A DNA stretch of 64,000 nt from Schistocephalus solidus. Lineage: Eukaryota > Platyhelminthes > Cestoda > Diphyllobothriidea > Diphyllobothriidae. Shown here in pieces: positions 36,511 to 48,143 of the stretch (the first letter of the stretch is position 1; each line of letters starts with the position of its first letter). The position numbers and the translations under genes are program-made. The notes beneath the pieces are model-generated. The model was given only the letters and a program-made list of their open reading frames with translations. It was not told where the DNA came from and made no database searches. The DNA is taken from contig WEDG01005322.1 in the NCBI GenBank assembly GCA_017591395.1, forward strand, positions 47,501 through 111,500. The letters run 5' to 3'.

Positions 36511-38016
36511 ATGCTCTTTGAGTACGAGATCTTTAACACGGGATAGTGCTGCCCGCAGGGAGGACGCTGGCTTGTGAGCGATGCAGATACCAAATCGGTC
36601 TAGTTGTCGGGCGATCGTTTCCGAAATGCCCGGCATGTATGGCAATGAAACGAATTTCCTCGGTACTACTTCTCCATTAGTGCTCTGATCTTGTGGTTGC
36701 CTGTGACTTCGGAGACAGTTTTTCACGAAGCTCATCGGATATCCGTTAGATCGGAATAGTTGGTATAAATAGGCAAGTTCTTTTTTAAGTAGATACTCGC
36801 TGTTACAGTACCGGAAGGCACGGTGAAAAAAAGCTATAACGCAGCCTTGTTTGTGGGCAGCAGGATGATTGCTCCCATAGTTCAGGATTATTTCGTCATT
36901 TGAGTCTTTTCTGTGGACGCTGGTTGCGAGCTTGCCATCACTCAATCTTTGCACCGTGACGTCGAGAAACGGGAGGATGTCGCCTGTTGCTCCTTCGCGG
37001 GTGAATTGTATAGCAGGGAAGACGCCATTAAGACTTTCATGCAGCCGTTCCCCTTCGCAGGTGTTAATGACCACGAAGGTATCATCAACGTAGCGAAGCC
37101 ACATTTTCGGCCTGAGGTTTTGAATCACAGCTTCTTCTAGACGTTGGAGGAATAGCTCGGCAAGTAGCCCCGATATCGGTGAACCCATTGGAGTACCCTT
37201 GACCTGTTGGTAATGCTTACCGTCGAATTGACAATAATTCTTAAGGCAGAGCCAGAGCATTTCTAAAACGTGCTGCGTTGGAATGTCTATAGGCGTTTCT
37301 TCTAGACGTCGAGCTACGCTCTCAATTGCCAGGTTATGTGGTATTGAGGAAAAAAGGGCAACCACATCAAACGATAGAATGCATTCATCAGGACTTACAT
37401 CAAGGCCTTGAATTCTTTGAAGAAAAGCATGCGAGTTGCTGATGCTGATCTGTGAACCATTACTAAGGTGCTTTAAGCGTTTGTATAACCACTTGGCAAG
37501 GTTATAAGTAGGCAATCCAATGAGTGGCACTATGATCCTCAATGGTGCGTCCGCTTTGTGAATCTTTGGAAGGCCATAGGCACGTGCGATGCGCGGATCA
37601 TTGAGAGTTAGAAATGTAGAGTCCGCGGGGCTTATAAGTTTCATTCTAGTGAGCTCATTCACCTTCTTCTTTACAGATGCAGCCTGTTTTTTCGTTGGAT
37701 CCCCAGCAACGGGGATGTAGGCCTCCCTGTCATGAAAAGCTTGATTGGCCTTATTGACATAGTCAATCTTGTCCATGATGACGGTAGTACCACCTTTGTC
37801 AGCAGCTACAACGACGATACTGTCGTCCGACCTAAGGGAGCGTAATCCCTTATCTTCTTCCATTGACAAGGTTTTCTGAGGTTTTATTTTTCGGAGGAGG
37901 CCAGTAGCACAGCTGCGTATATCAGCACGCATGTCCTCAGGGATGGATGAGGTTAGTAGGAGGGATTCAATACCGGCTAAGAAGCTCGTAGGTGCAGCAT
38001 CGGTATGACTAAACAT
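36511..38016 (-). CDS. Penelope-like reverse transcriptase, 502 codons
   Basis: This long open frame holds the PLE reverse-transcriptase core: ADKGG (residues 72-76), YGLPKIHK (147-154), motif A FDVVALFSSIP (216-226), motif B GTPMGSP (274-280), motif C YVDD (309-312), FLDV (350-353), HRK and SNHP near 368-385. YVDD and the DKG and PKIHK blocks separate PLEs from LINE and LTR RTs. The annotated start methionine is not the real N-terminus. Upstream codons in another frame (38016-38334) carry the PLE N-terminal region ending NLSKRSLTP, so there is a 1-nt frameshift near 38020-38040. The frame ends at a TAA (36508-36510) that separates it from the nuclease. Confidence 0.92.
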
Positions 38017-38334
38017 TATGCCTTTCGACAGCAGGCTTGTTTCGCCGGGGTGAGACTCCTTTTCGAAAGGTTCACAACTCTTGTAGACATAGTACTATCG
38101 TTAATGGGACGGAGAGGAGCTTGGAGCTTGTCTTGAAGATCGGCTCGCTTCTTCATACGAGCATCCTTGGTGGTGGAATTTATGCGCTGCAGTACGTTAT
38201 CAAAAATATCTTCAGGTAAGGATAAAACGCACCGGGACCTAAGGTCAGAGATAATTGCTTCAAATCGACGAAGACAATTGTGGACGTCAGATATAATCGC
38301 ACTGAGAACACGAAATCCGTATTTGCGAGCAAGC
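38017..38334 (-). pseudogene. PLE N-terminal region, frameshifted from the RT
   Basis: The minus-strand frame reads LARKYGF, DVHNCLRRFEAIISDLRSRC, a lysine/arginine-rich helix and VVNLSKRSLTPAK. This is the conserved start of PLE polyproteins, preceding the RT. The codons LLSKGIMFSHT follow only in the next frame. The 5' end is lost where the inverted GIY-YIG copy begins. Confidence 0.75.
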
Positions 38335-38912
38335 GTAGGCCATACAGGCCGACGACTCGGGACCCGCATAAATGAACACAAACTGGCCATCCGCCGACGC
38401 GATCCCTTGTCTCTCGTGTTTGCGCACGCCGTTGATTGCGGCCACCGCTTCAATTGGAAGGGAACGGAAGTGGTCGCCATGGCTAGCACCAAACAGGCAC
38501 GCGAATTCCTCGAAGCTTGGCACTCCGGCACAAACAGTATCAACCGCCACGTCGATCTGGTGCGCATTACGAAGGTCTGCGTGCACGGTCCATTGACTTG
38601 CGCCCACCTTAAAATCAACAACTGCTTATCTGTGCCCAGCCAAGTGTAACCTCGCTGGCTCTGCATCTCCCGCCACTTGACTTGCTATCATAACTCTAGC
38701 ACCCCTCCCCTTACATGCGACAGCTATCGTAACAGGATTCACGGCCCCCCAAAACCCCATGGCGTCAGTCTGTCGATGTAACCTCTGTGCCCCTAAACCC
38801 TCCAGCGTGAAAATCCCAACTCTCACTTCTCATTTCGTCTGACGACGGGTTGGTGTAACCAGCTTGAAAATTCACGAGTAAACCTCGATTTTACGACGAG
38901 CCTTCTTTCTTC
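38334..38912. repeat. right inverted terminal repeat of the PLE
   Basis: This plus-strand segment holds a second, 5'-truncated GIY-YIG frame (VGHTGRRLGTRINEHKLAIR and onward) and the same untranslated tail. The copy is 5'-truncated at the same point where the left arm stops. Confidence 0.9.
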
Positions 38913-38934
38913 ATATATATATATATATATATAT
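38913..38934. repeat. (TA)n microsatellite at the PLE end
   Basis: This pure AT dinucleotide tract starts directly after the PLE terminal TTCTTTCTTC. Confidence 0.9.
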
Positions 38935-39085
38935 ACTTGTTTGTAGAATGGGCATTACGTGGTTATTCCACAGTGGTTGATTGTCTTCGACCCAAATGTT
39001 TATTGAAATTTCGGGTCTGACCCTAAAAGTCATGTCCGAATCACCTGACTCCATGTCCTGCACTTAATAATTTCAGAAATTATTT
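38933..39085. repeat. dispersed repeat, copy of 33505-33662
   Basis: It shares ACTTGTTTGTAGAATGGGCA, a CGTGGTTATTCCACAG-like block and TCCATGTCCTGCACTTAAT with the first copy. Confidence 0.8.
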
Positions 39086-39181
39086 ACCCGATTATTCTCT
39101 GGAGTCCATATACCAGAAACCGCATAGAGAACGCTGGGGGACCCACTGAGGAGCCGAACCCCTCTTTGCTGTGTCACACAG

Positions 39182-39366
39182 CAGGTTCACTGAGAACTGC
39201 GATATGGTAGGTTTGTTTCTCATGTTTAATGCTAAGACGGATAAAAACCGTATAGTAAACCTGTTATCGTGTGGCTAGGTGTTCTTCATCAAACTCGATC
39301 GTTTGACCTTTTTGCAGTTTTGTTGTGTCCGAGATTCAAGCGAACAGATCGCTGACTGAGGTAGCT
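39182..39366. repeat. 185-bp dispersed repeat, second copy at 43421-43606
   Basis: Both copies run from CAGGTTCACTGAGAACTGCG to GAACAGATCGCTGACTGAGG, with about ten differences. No coding content was seen. Confidence 0.9.
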
Positions 39367-39399
39367 CTGTAAGGTACTAATAAGTCAGCACAGACAGCT

Positions 39400-42300
39400 G
39401 GTTCACGGTACGCCACCTGTCTATCTTTACCTTCTGAAGCAAAGTATATAAACTCATCCAGTATGCACGTGACGCTGACATGTCGTGCTTGGGATCTTGT
39501 CCTAAATAATACCGACTTATATGCGTGTTTTTCGCGCATCTAGTATACAAATCCCTTATAACTTAGTGGGGGCTCACCGCTCTCGGCTTCCGTTTGAAAT
39601 TCTGTAAATGGACGAGCAGCTGAGCGTTTAACAGACATAGACGTTACAGACGGGGGTCACAGCTGCTAAGCCATCCTTGTGCATGAAAAGAGACCACCCA
39701 CGCACATAATTTGACTGTCCGAAATTGCGTTCCAGATGCTGAACAGAGGCGGGCTTTCAGTTATGCTTTATTTAAAGGTAAAAATTTTTTATTGATATAC
39801 TATGAGGTCTGCCAGGTCAGGCGGGAGTGCATGAATTCAAGTGACCCCTCTTTTGCTGATGATGGGTGACCGGAAACCTGGAGTTTTTTCCCCTTTTCTC
39901 CTCACTGCTACAACCATGAGATGCAGAGAGTACATTCATTTGACCTGTCAAGCGACGGAGGCCTACGTGTGCAGCAGAAGACAGACGGAGGAACACAGAC
40001 CTAGAACCAGCGGGGTCGTGAGTTTAGAGGTAGTTCCCACCTAGGAGTACGTCGTCGTTTCCACGAGAATGGTCAGAAATACTTGCTCCACCCCCGCCAT
40101 TATAGACAGCAGGCGGGTGGGGGGGGGTGGCGATGTATGCGTTCTCAACCCTGCACACACGCACATGTACAACACCCCTGTGTGGAATGCTCCGTACAGC
40201 AACACCATAACGGTTGGGCCGGCAACAGCAGTGTTCCTAGAGGCAGTCCACGTACACATGTGTGAGTGGCTGTTCTGCATCACACCGGAAGTGGGGGAGG
40301 CGGAGCCGGCAATGGGGAGGGGTGGGGAGAGGCAACTGCAGAGGCCGTTAGGGCTGACGCACTGCAACACGAGAGACCCAACGGCAGACAGTCCGGAGCC
40401 GACTGGTGCCGGACTGTCTGCCTTCACAAAGGTGTGAAGAAGACGCCTGTTGCCATTAATAATCTGATCACCACCTCGTCACCCACCAAGTTGCCCTAGA
40501 GTTTGTGCAGTCTCTGCCCCGGTGTCTACTGGTGCGTGCGTTTTACCATCACCACCATAACACATACCAACCATACCGCGGTGGCCCTAGTGGTAGGTCC
40601 GAATGCGCAACGCTGGATGATTTTTCTGGCGTTCGCGTGCGTGCTCCTGTGGGAGAGGAGAAAAGTAGCGTCACACCCACCCCTACGGAAGGAACACCCT
40701 GCCGCATTGTGTGGCCCTACATTCTTCATGCGCGGGTTTTCCGCGGCTAATTTTACAGTCTTCAGTGTCCGGAAGTAGCAGCCTATTTGGCAATGTCCGT
40801 GTGTTTAGGGGGACGCTCGATTCGTTCGTCCAATTAACACTGAGTGGATCCGCTCGGGAGTGCCTCGCGGCTTCCACGCACCTACATGTATATGTAGGGT
40901 TTGGCTTACGATGCAGAACAGAAAAGCATTTCGGGCTGCCCTCTCAAACATGTATATCAGTGCTGCTATTCTCTTTCTCTCATCTCTCGATTACCACCTC
41001 GGCAAATCCGGCATTGTGGCGGTTGAGGTAAATAAAATATTATTTTCCCAATAGGTCTCATCAGTTCAACCGTATTTTTCTCATGCTCCTCATTCCGATC
41101 ACAAAAATCTAAAAAAATACTGGTGTTAACCAGTTGACGAGCTGGGCAGTGAATATCGTCAAAATGGGAATCTTGAAAACCCCTCATTAAAGTTTCGTGT
41201 CTTCCTGGCTCTTAATAGTTGAGATAACCGCATATCTTCACACAGATAGCACTAGGATTTAGTTATATTCAACATGCACCGTTGTCTGCGCAAACTAACC
41301 TAAATCAATTCTTAAATCAAGAATCTTGCTGCATATTGCAGTCAGGATGTGTTTACCGAACGCATTTCTATAAACTGAGTGTTTACTTCTGATGCCCGTA
41401 ATTGAGCTCTTTGTAACAACTGAGAATTATCTAAAGATAATCCGATAGACCCGCGTGGTGACAGTATGATTATAGCAAAGTTTAAATACATCATGGCACA
41501 ATAGGACTCAGTTCGAGTCCTAAGTGCACCAGCACCAAGACTGCGATATAACTGGACGATAACAACGGATATGTTAGAAATGATCACTTGAGTGCCCGTT
41601 AACCTTGAAGGTAACAATGTTCCATGGGTATGTGCTGGTTGCCTTGCGAAAATCAAGACCTCCTCAGAAGAGAAATGGAAAAGTCAGTTTTCGCTCTGTA
41701 GGCAGTGAAATCGTTCTCAAGGGGACACTGCACAGTTCCGATCTGGCCGGATGACTGATCTGGTGTATGCGACAGAAGTAGTTGTTTTAATCTCTGAGGT
41801 TATTTTTGCGAACACATTTAGAGCAGGGATTGCACGTTATGTTTGCCCGACGTTGTAAACTTTATCTCGTTATGCAATGGAAAACGAAATGTCTGTTTAC
41901 CATCCTCAGGTTTTATCCACAAATTTAGCGTAAACATGCTCCAGTGATCACATCTTTCTCATCTAGGAATCAAAAGGCGTCACCTTATCGATCTTCCTCA
42001 AAATTCACTTAACCCCTTGCTAATTTACACTCATTCAGGCAACCTGGAAGACCCTACGGTCGAAGAAGTATGCAATGAACAACCTTCCAATGTCTTTGAA
42101 GCACAGACTTCTTCCACGTTAATACAGCGGGACTTCCTACTGGGTAGGATAACCTGTGATGAAAACTGTTGTAATACCGAAGCGAAACGTTTCACTTTTA
42201 AGATAGCAGACTCCATATAGTCAGCTTGTGTGCCATTATATCGAATAGATTTTACGCAACAGGATTCCAAAACGAACAGGGAATTTTTTTGAAATTACTA

Positions 42301-42555
42301 GGTTTTGGAGTAGCGAAAACCCCCTTTGAAAAATTCAAAGGACAATTTGGTGAGCATACGTTAGCTTTCGATGAATTCTCATCAGGCTAGGTTTTTAAGT
42401 AACAATTTGAACATCAATTGGGACAGCGTAGACGGCGTGTCCCAGGGGATGTGCCAAGCATTGGAGCCGTCCGTGCGAATAAATTTACCTTCAGGCGAGC
42501 TCCATAAGATAGTTCAGAGGGAGAAGATGCGAGCGCTGAAACAAGAAGTTTATTG
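39400..42555. other. intron interior, GC-rich block at 40.1-40.8 kb
   Basis: The block 40080-40760 is G-rich and GC-rich with overlapping short frames on both strands, but no domain was identified. The surrounding sequence is AT-rich and featureless. Confidence 0.35.
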
Positions 42556-42559
42556 ACCT

Positions 42560-43160
42560 GAAATTTTTGATTCTCACTTGAACCATTCTCAGAGTCTCAC
42601 AGAAAGGGGTACGCAAGGAACACAGGCAAAACTGCAGCACCGAAGATGGAGGTGAGAGAACATTGCACTTGTTAATTGAATGCAGGCCGGAGAACCATGA
42701 CTTAAACAACTTGCCGCTCACGTGGTTGTCCTCTCTTGCGATACTCGGCCATTCGCGTTGTGAGTATTTTCTTAATTTCTCCGACGTAGTTGCTTTGTCT
42801 GCAACTGCACCAGATTCGGTAAAGGACTCCAGACGGTTCCCACTGTAGTAGTGGGTCTTTCGGTCTGTTGACCTGGCACGTGATGGTTGCCTCCGATCTC
42901 TTGTGCAATTCCAACTCCGAGTCATGTGAGAAGGCGGTTGACGGCTTCCGAGGCCTTCGTCATGTACGGGAGCGCTTGCCAAAATTTGGGACCGGTTGAA
43001 GTTTGCATTTCGTTGCGTTTACACATGTACTGGCTGATAATGTTGAATGGGTAGCCATTCGCCCTAAGCACCGCATAGAAGATATTGTAGTTCGGCAACC
43101 TTGTCTACCGGTTCCCTGCAATGTATTTCGACACGCTGGTATGGCACCCGTACGCAACTG
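42560..43160 (-). pseudogene. Penelope-like RT end and GIY-YIG, second family
   Basis: Minus-strand frames give an NGYPFN-like block and then LPYMTKASEAVNR (RT C-terminal region). These are followed by WEPSGVLYRIWCSCRQSNYV with a GEIKKIL continuation (GIY-YIG core) and WFSGLHSINK. The nuclease motif is clear, but frames are broken several times. It differs strongly from the 36-kb element and represents another PLE lineage. Confidence 0.7.
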
Positions 43161-43182
43161 CGTTTATGGCTTATTGGATGGT

Positions 43183-43316
43183 TGTCGTGGAAACTGAGTA
43201 CATCCATCGTATCAATTAAGTTCCTCAACCGATTCGGACAGGGGAATGAGGTGGATATTGCAACACTCCCTGGTTAAGTCTCCTAACTACTATATAGTGA
43301 TTCGTGACCACCGATC
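43183..43316. repeat. 130-bp repeat, second copy at 43604-43736
   Basis: The two copies share GGAAACTGA, ATGAGGTGGATATT and CAACACTCC(C/T)TGGTTAAG, and bracket a SINE fragment and the copy of the 185-bp repeat. Confidence 0.8.
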
Positions 43317-43374
43317 GGTGAGCGCCTAACTACCATTGTTAATATTCCCGAATGAAACCGGCAAGACAACGAGC
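43310..43374 (+). mobile_element. hammerhead SINE body-end fragment
   Basis: It contains ACCGATCGGTGAGCGCC, CTACCATTGTTAATATTCCC and CCGGCAAGACAACGAGC of the SINE body end. Confidence 0.7.
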
Positions 43375-43420
43375 GTTTGAGAGTTTCAGTAGGGAAAATA
43401 CCGTCAGTATGTCCATATAA

Positions 43421-43606
43421 AACAGGTTCACTGAGAACTGCGATATGGTAGGTTGGTTCTCATGTTTAATGCTAAGACGGATAAAAACCGTATAGTAAAC
43501 CTGTCAGCATGTGGCTAGGTGTTCTCCATAAACCTCGATCGTTTGACCTTTTGGCAGTTTTGTTTTGTCCGAGATTCAAGCGAACAGATCGCTGACTGAG
43601 GTGGTT
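43421..43606. repeat. 185-bp dispersed repeat, copy of 39182-39366
   Basis: This is the second copy of the repeat described at 39182. Confidence 0.9.
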
Positions 43607-43739
43607 TTCGTGGAAACTGAAGTCTTCCGTCGTATCAATGACGTTCATCAACAGGGTCGGACAGGAGAATGAGGTGGATATTTCAACACTCCTTGGTTAA
43701 GTCTCCTAACTTCTGTATGGTTATTCGTGACGTGTGATG

Positions 43740-45368
43740 TTTGAAATTATCCTGCAGCGGATTTAGTCTATCTCTACTTGCAAATAGGAGCTGCTCTACG
43801 GTCAGTTCTCGGGTATACACTCGATTTGATAAACAAGTTATCTTTATTTGTATTGCCGAACTGTAAAAAGCATCAGATATGAACCAAGTCGTAAGTGTGC
43901 AGTCAATAACACCTTATTTTTAGACGAAAGTTTTTGGTGCATTTGTGATGTTAGCCAGTTGACCATATAGTTTCAATTTATCATATGAGGCCTATTTTCC
44001 GCCCTAGCCTGCTCTCGACCACCAGAATTTATTTTTGACTATCTTTCCTATCAGTGCTACGCACTTGCAGACGAGACAGTTGTCGGACGTAAGATCATCT
44101 GACACCAACACTGTCGTTTTTTTCATTTATTTGGCAGCGCTTTGTCCATGAAAAGTACACATATATACATCTAGGTCTTTCACAGGTTTCGGGTTCCTCC
44201 TTCTCCTCCTGCTTCTTGACTTTTCTTCATTCAAGGTGATTTTTGTTTCAGTATGGTTCATTTTTCGAGATTTTTATCTCCAGACTGACCTTTTGAAATT
44301 ACACATGAGCCGCCCCTCACCGACCTAATTAGAACTCTCAGTTTCTTAAACAACACCCGGGATTGGACTGGCATAAAGTCACAATTAGCCAGGGAGAACG
44401 AAGTTATATGGTCCCCGGAATCATGTCTTTATTCCTTGGAGTTTTCGAACTCTTACTGGAATCCAGTGTCCAACATGAAAGTGGCAGCAACGACACAAAC
44501 AACAGTTACAGGGGTACGGGGCCAGACCGGATGGGTTCGAGTAAAAGTTCGAAGGCTCAAGTGACTAAAGAAATTATTCCGCACCCGAAGTGTCCTCTTA
44601 TTCCCTATTTATACATACGCCTGATATGCGAAAATTCACTGCACTATAATCGCCAATTCAAACGAGCTTAGAGATCTCATATAATAAAGGTAGTTTTTTG
44701 GCCACGTTATCTTCCCCAACCGTGTTATCCCTCAGAATGCGTAGACGGTCAATATCAACTTTCCGCATATTTTGGATACGTACCGTTTAGTGTTTCTCAG
44801 CCTCAACACACCAAAGCACCTTTGGGTAGAAGTAAAAAAAGATGTGTTAGACAAACGTTGATCTGCCGCTTTGCTGATGCATGCATTATTCATCCTACCG
44901 TCTATTATTCGCCTACGCTGCCCTCAGTAGGTAAACCAAATAAGGTGTCTGTATAACTGCACGAACGAAAAGATCGGCTTCACTTCCCATCTCTTCACCG
45001 TCCCACGCATCGGTCGACTGTCAACACAGTTCTTCCGACTAGCATTGATTTTGGGTGCATTACCCGAAATACTCCGTATATTTATGACATGCGTAAATTC
45101 GACAATAGTTAAGAAATCATGCCGAATTGCCGTAGCATAACACAAGTCAGTATTTGCAGCATGTGCGGCATGTGCAGCAGTACGGCCCGAGGCGGGGGGG
45201 GGGCTAAAAGCCAGTGCAAATTACAACCCATAGTATGCGGGCCCAAAAGACCGATAACGGATAAAAAGTACTCCCTCGATTATCGTGGGACTTACACTAC
45301 GAGACACGCAAAATTCACATTTCAGCACAGAGATATGCATTGCAGCTTACAAACCTGTAAAATCATAT
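43740..45368. other. intron interior without recognised features
   Basis: An open frame of 102 codons at 44363-44671 has no recognisable domain or splice context. The remainder is AT-rich. Confidence 0.35.
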
Positions 45369-45906
45369 ATTCCTGTTTGAATAAATACCCTACTGCAGTA
45401 GCAGAGAATGAGAGGTGGCGAAGAACTGATGAACTTCGGTTCGATAATGTATATATCAAACAATCTGCTAGACCCAGTGTTTGGACTGTCTGCGCCGTGA
45501 TTGAGCGCATGTTTGTCTTTTGAATTCCAGCTGTTGTAAGAGTTATGGTTGGCTGAATGAACGCAAAATAAGCCTCAAACAGACGGCATCAATCTACCCA
45601 TATATACTGTCGTCCCTCATCTTTGCAACTAAAATTTGGCCGACTTCCGCCATGTACTTGGTTGCCTGTTCGTGACCTTTGCCACCCATACGGAGCTTGT
45701 TTGCTTCGGGAAGCCAATAGATCGGTGTGCACCTATTCCTGTTTGTATAAATACCCAATCTCCTGTAACAGAGAATGACAGGTGGCGAGGCCCTGATCAA
45801 ATTCGGTTCGATGAAGTGCTTATGACCAATCTGCTAGATCCAGTGTGTTGACTGCCTGCACCGTGCTTGAGCGCATGTTTGTGTTTCCAATTCCAGCTGA
45901 TAGTCA

Positions 45907-45966
45907 GGGTTATGGTTGGCTGAATGAAGTCAAAATTAGACCGAAACAGATTGTGTCATTCTACCA
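45907..45966 (+). ncRNA. hammerhead-like motif in satellite (GTC/GAC type)
   Basis: It holds GGTTGG, CTGAATGA (one extra nucleotide at core position 7), GTC-AAAATTA-GAC (helix II), C, GAAA, and ACAGATTGT (minimal helix III). The base at the cleavage position is G here, so this monomer is probably not cleavable. Confidence 0.4.
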
Positions 45967-48084
45967 TATTTTTTGTCGTCTCTCCTCTCTGCAATTAAAA
46001 CTTGACCAACTTCAGCCTGATAATTGGTTCCCTGTTCGTGACCTTTTCCACCCACACGGACATTGTTTGCTTCGGGAAGCCAAAAGATCGGTGTGTACCT
46101 ATTCCTGTTTTATAAATACCCGATCTCCTGTAACAGAGAATGACAGGTAGTGAGGCACTGATGAACTTAGGATTCATGAAGTGCTTATAAACCATCTGCT
46201 AGACCCAATGTGTGGGTTGTCTGCGATCTATTTGAACGTATGTTTGTGTTTCCAGTTCTAGCTGGTAGTCAGGGCTACGATAGGCTGAATGAAGGCAGAT
46301 TAATCCCGAAACAGACTATTTAAATGTACCATATTTTTTGTGGTCTCTCCTCTCTGCAATTAAAACTTGTCCGATTTTGGCCTGATAATTGAATGACTGT
46401 TCATGTCCTTTCCCACCCACACGGAGCTTGTTTGCTTCGGGAAGCCAATAGCTCGGTGTGCGCCTATTCCTGATTGATTAAATACCTGATCTGCTGTGAC
46501 AGAGAATGACCGGTAGCGAGGCACTGATCAACTTAGAATCGACGGAGTGCTTATAAACCATCTCCTAGAACAGTGTGTGTACTGACTGCACTGAACTCAA
46601 GTGCATGTTTGTGTTTCCATTCCCAGCTGGTAGTCAGGGTAATGATCGGCTCAATAAAGTCAGAATTCGACCGAAACAGAGTGTGTCATTCAACCATATA
46701 TTCTGTCATCAATCCTTTCTGTAATAATAACTTGATCAATATCGGCCGTGTACTTGGTTGCCTGTTCGTGATCTTTGCCACCCGTACGGAGCTTGTTTGC
46801 TTCGGAGAGCCAATATATCCTGTTTGAATACATACCCGATCTCCTGTAACAGAGAACTACATGTGTTGTGGCACCGATGAAACTCGGTTCGAAAGAGTGC
46901 TTATGACCCATCTGGTAGACCCAAGGTGTGGACTTCCTGCACTGTACTCAAGTGCATGTTTGTGTTTCCGGTCCCAGCTAGTAGTCAGTGTTATGATTTG
47001 CGGAAAGAAGGCAGAATAAGTCCGAAACAGACTGTTTCAATCTACCATATTTTCTGTCGTGTATCCTGTCTATAATTATACCTTAAACCACTTCGGCCTG
47101 GTAATTGGTTGCCTCTTAATGACCTCTCCCACCCATACGGAGCTTGTTTGCTTCGGGAAGTCACTAGATCGGTGTGCGCCTATTCCTGTTTGAATAAATA
47201 TCCGATCTGCTCTGACAGAATGACAGATAGCGAGGCACTTACGAACTTCGGTTCGATGGAGTGCTTATGACAGATCTACTAGAGCCAGTGTGTGGAATGT
47301 CTGCGCTCTACGTGAGCGTATGTTTGTGTTTCCAGTTCCACTGGGTAGTCAGGGTTACGATTGGCCAAATGATGTCAGAAATAGAACGAAATATATTGTT
47401 TCATTCTACCATATTTTCTGTCATCTCTCCTCACTGCCATTATAACTTGACCGACTTCGGCATGGTTATTGGTTGCCTGTTTGTAACCTTTGCCACCAAT
47501 ACGGTGCTTATTTGCTTCGGGAATCCAATAGATTGGTTTGCGCCTATTCCTGAGTGAATAAATACCCGATCTGCAGTGACAGAAAATGACATATGGCGAG
47601 GCACCGATGAACGTCGGTTCGTTTTAGTGCTTATGACCCATCTGCTAGACCCAGTGTGTGGACTTACTGCGCTATACTCAAACGCATGTTTGTGTTTCCG
47701 GTCCCAGCTGGTTGTCAGTGTTATGATTGGCTGCAAGTAGTCAGAATGAGCCCGAAAAAAACTGTATCAATCTACCGATATTTTCTGTCGTGTTACTCTC
47801 TACGATTATAACTTGACCGACTTCGGCCTGGTAATTGGTTGCCTGTTCAAGACCTTTGCCACCCATACGGAGCTTGTTTGTTTCGGGAAGCCACTAGATC
47901 GGTGTGCGCCTATTCCTGATTGAATAAATACCCGATCTGCTGTGACAGAAAATGACACATGGCGAGGCACCGATGAACGTCGGTTCGTTTTAGTGCTTAT
48001 GACCCATCTGCTAGACCCACTGTGTGGACTTACTGCGCTGTACTCGAACGCATGTTTGTGTTTCCGGTCCCAGCTAGTAGTCAG

Positions 48085-48143
48085 TGTTATGATTGGCTGC
48101 AAGAAGGCAGAATAAGCCCGAAACAGGCTGTATCAATCTTCCC
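48085..48143 (+). ncRNA. hammerhead-like motif in satellite (GGC/GCC type)
   Basis: It holds GATTGG, a decayed core CTGCAAGA, GGC-AGAATAA-GCC (helix II), C, GAAA, ACAGGCTGT (helix III), A (permitted cleavage base) and TCAATC, which pairs with GATTGG over six positions. A TT/TTAT-type internal loop follows, with a partial distal C-rich/G-rich pairing. Confidence 0.4.

Larger units (their letters stand above)
35883..38912 (-). mobile_element. Penelope-like element with inverted 0.58-kb ends
   Basis: This element of about 3 kb encodes, on the minus strand, a PLE reverse transcriptase followed by a GIY-YIG nuclease. The segment 35883-36460 (GIY-YIG 3' part plus 3' untranslated region) is present again, inverted, at 38334-38912. 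Inverted or tandem terminal repeats are typical of Penelope-like elements. Its left end is fused into a hammerhead SINE head and its right end meets a (TA)n tract. The coding part carries a frameshift and an in-frame stop, so this copy is dead but recent. Confidence 0.9.

Noticed and set aside
38826..38905. CTGACGA in the PLE inverted ends, followed by a GGTT/AACC hairpin and GAAA, as a PLE hammerhead
   Set aside because: Short helix I pieces (TCGT/ACGA, CTC/GAG) exist in one arm only. Helix II does not adjoin the core, and an extra base precedes GAAA. The other arm breaks helix I. Not convincing without more copies.
39855..39885. Another hammerhead-like core: CTGATGA, TGG-GTGA-CCG, GAAA
   Set aside because: Core and helix II fit, but the strand before CTGATGA (CTTTTG) has no partner after GAAA, so helix I cannot form. 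It is a single occurrence, not repeat-associated. Probably chance.
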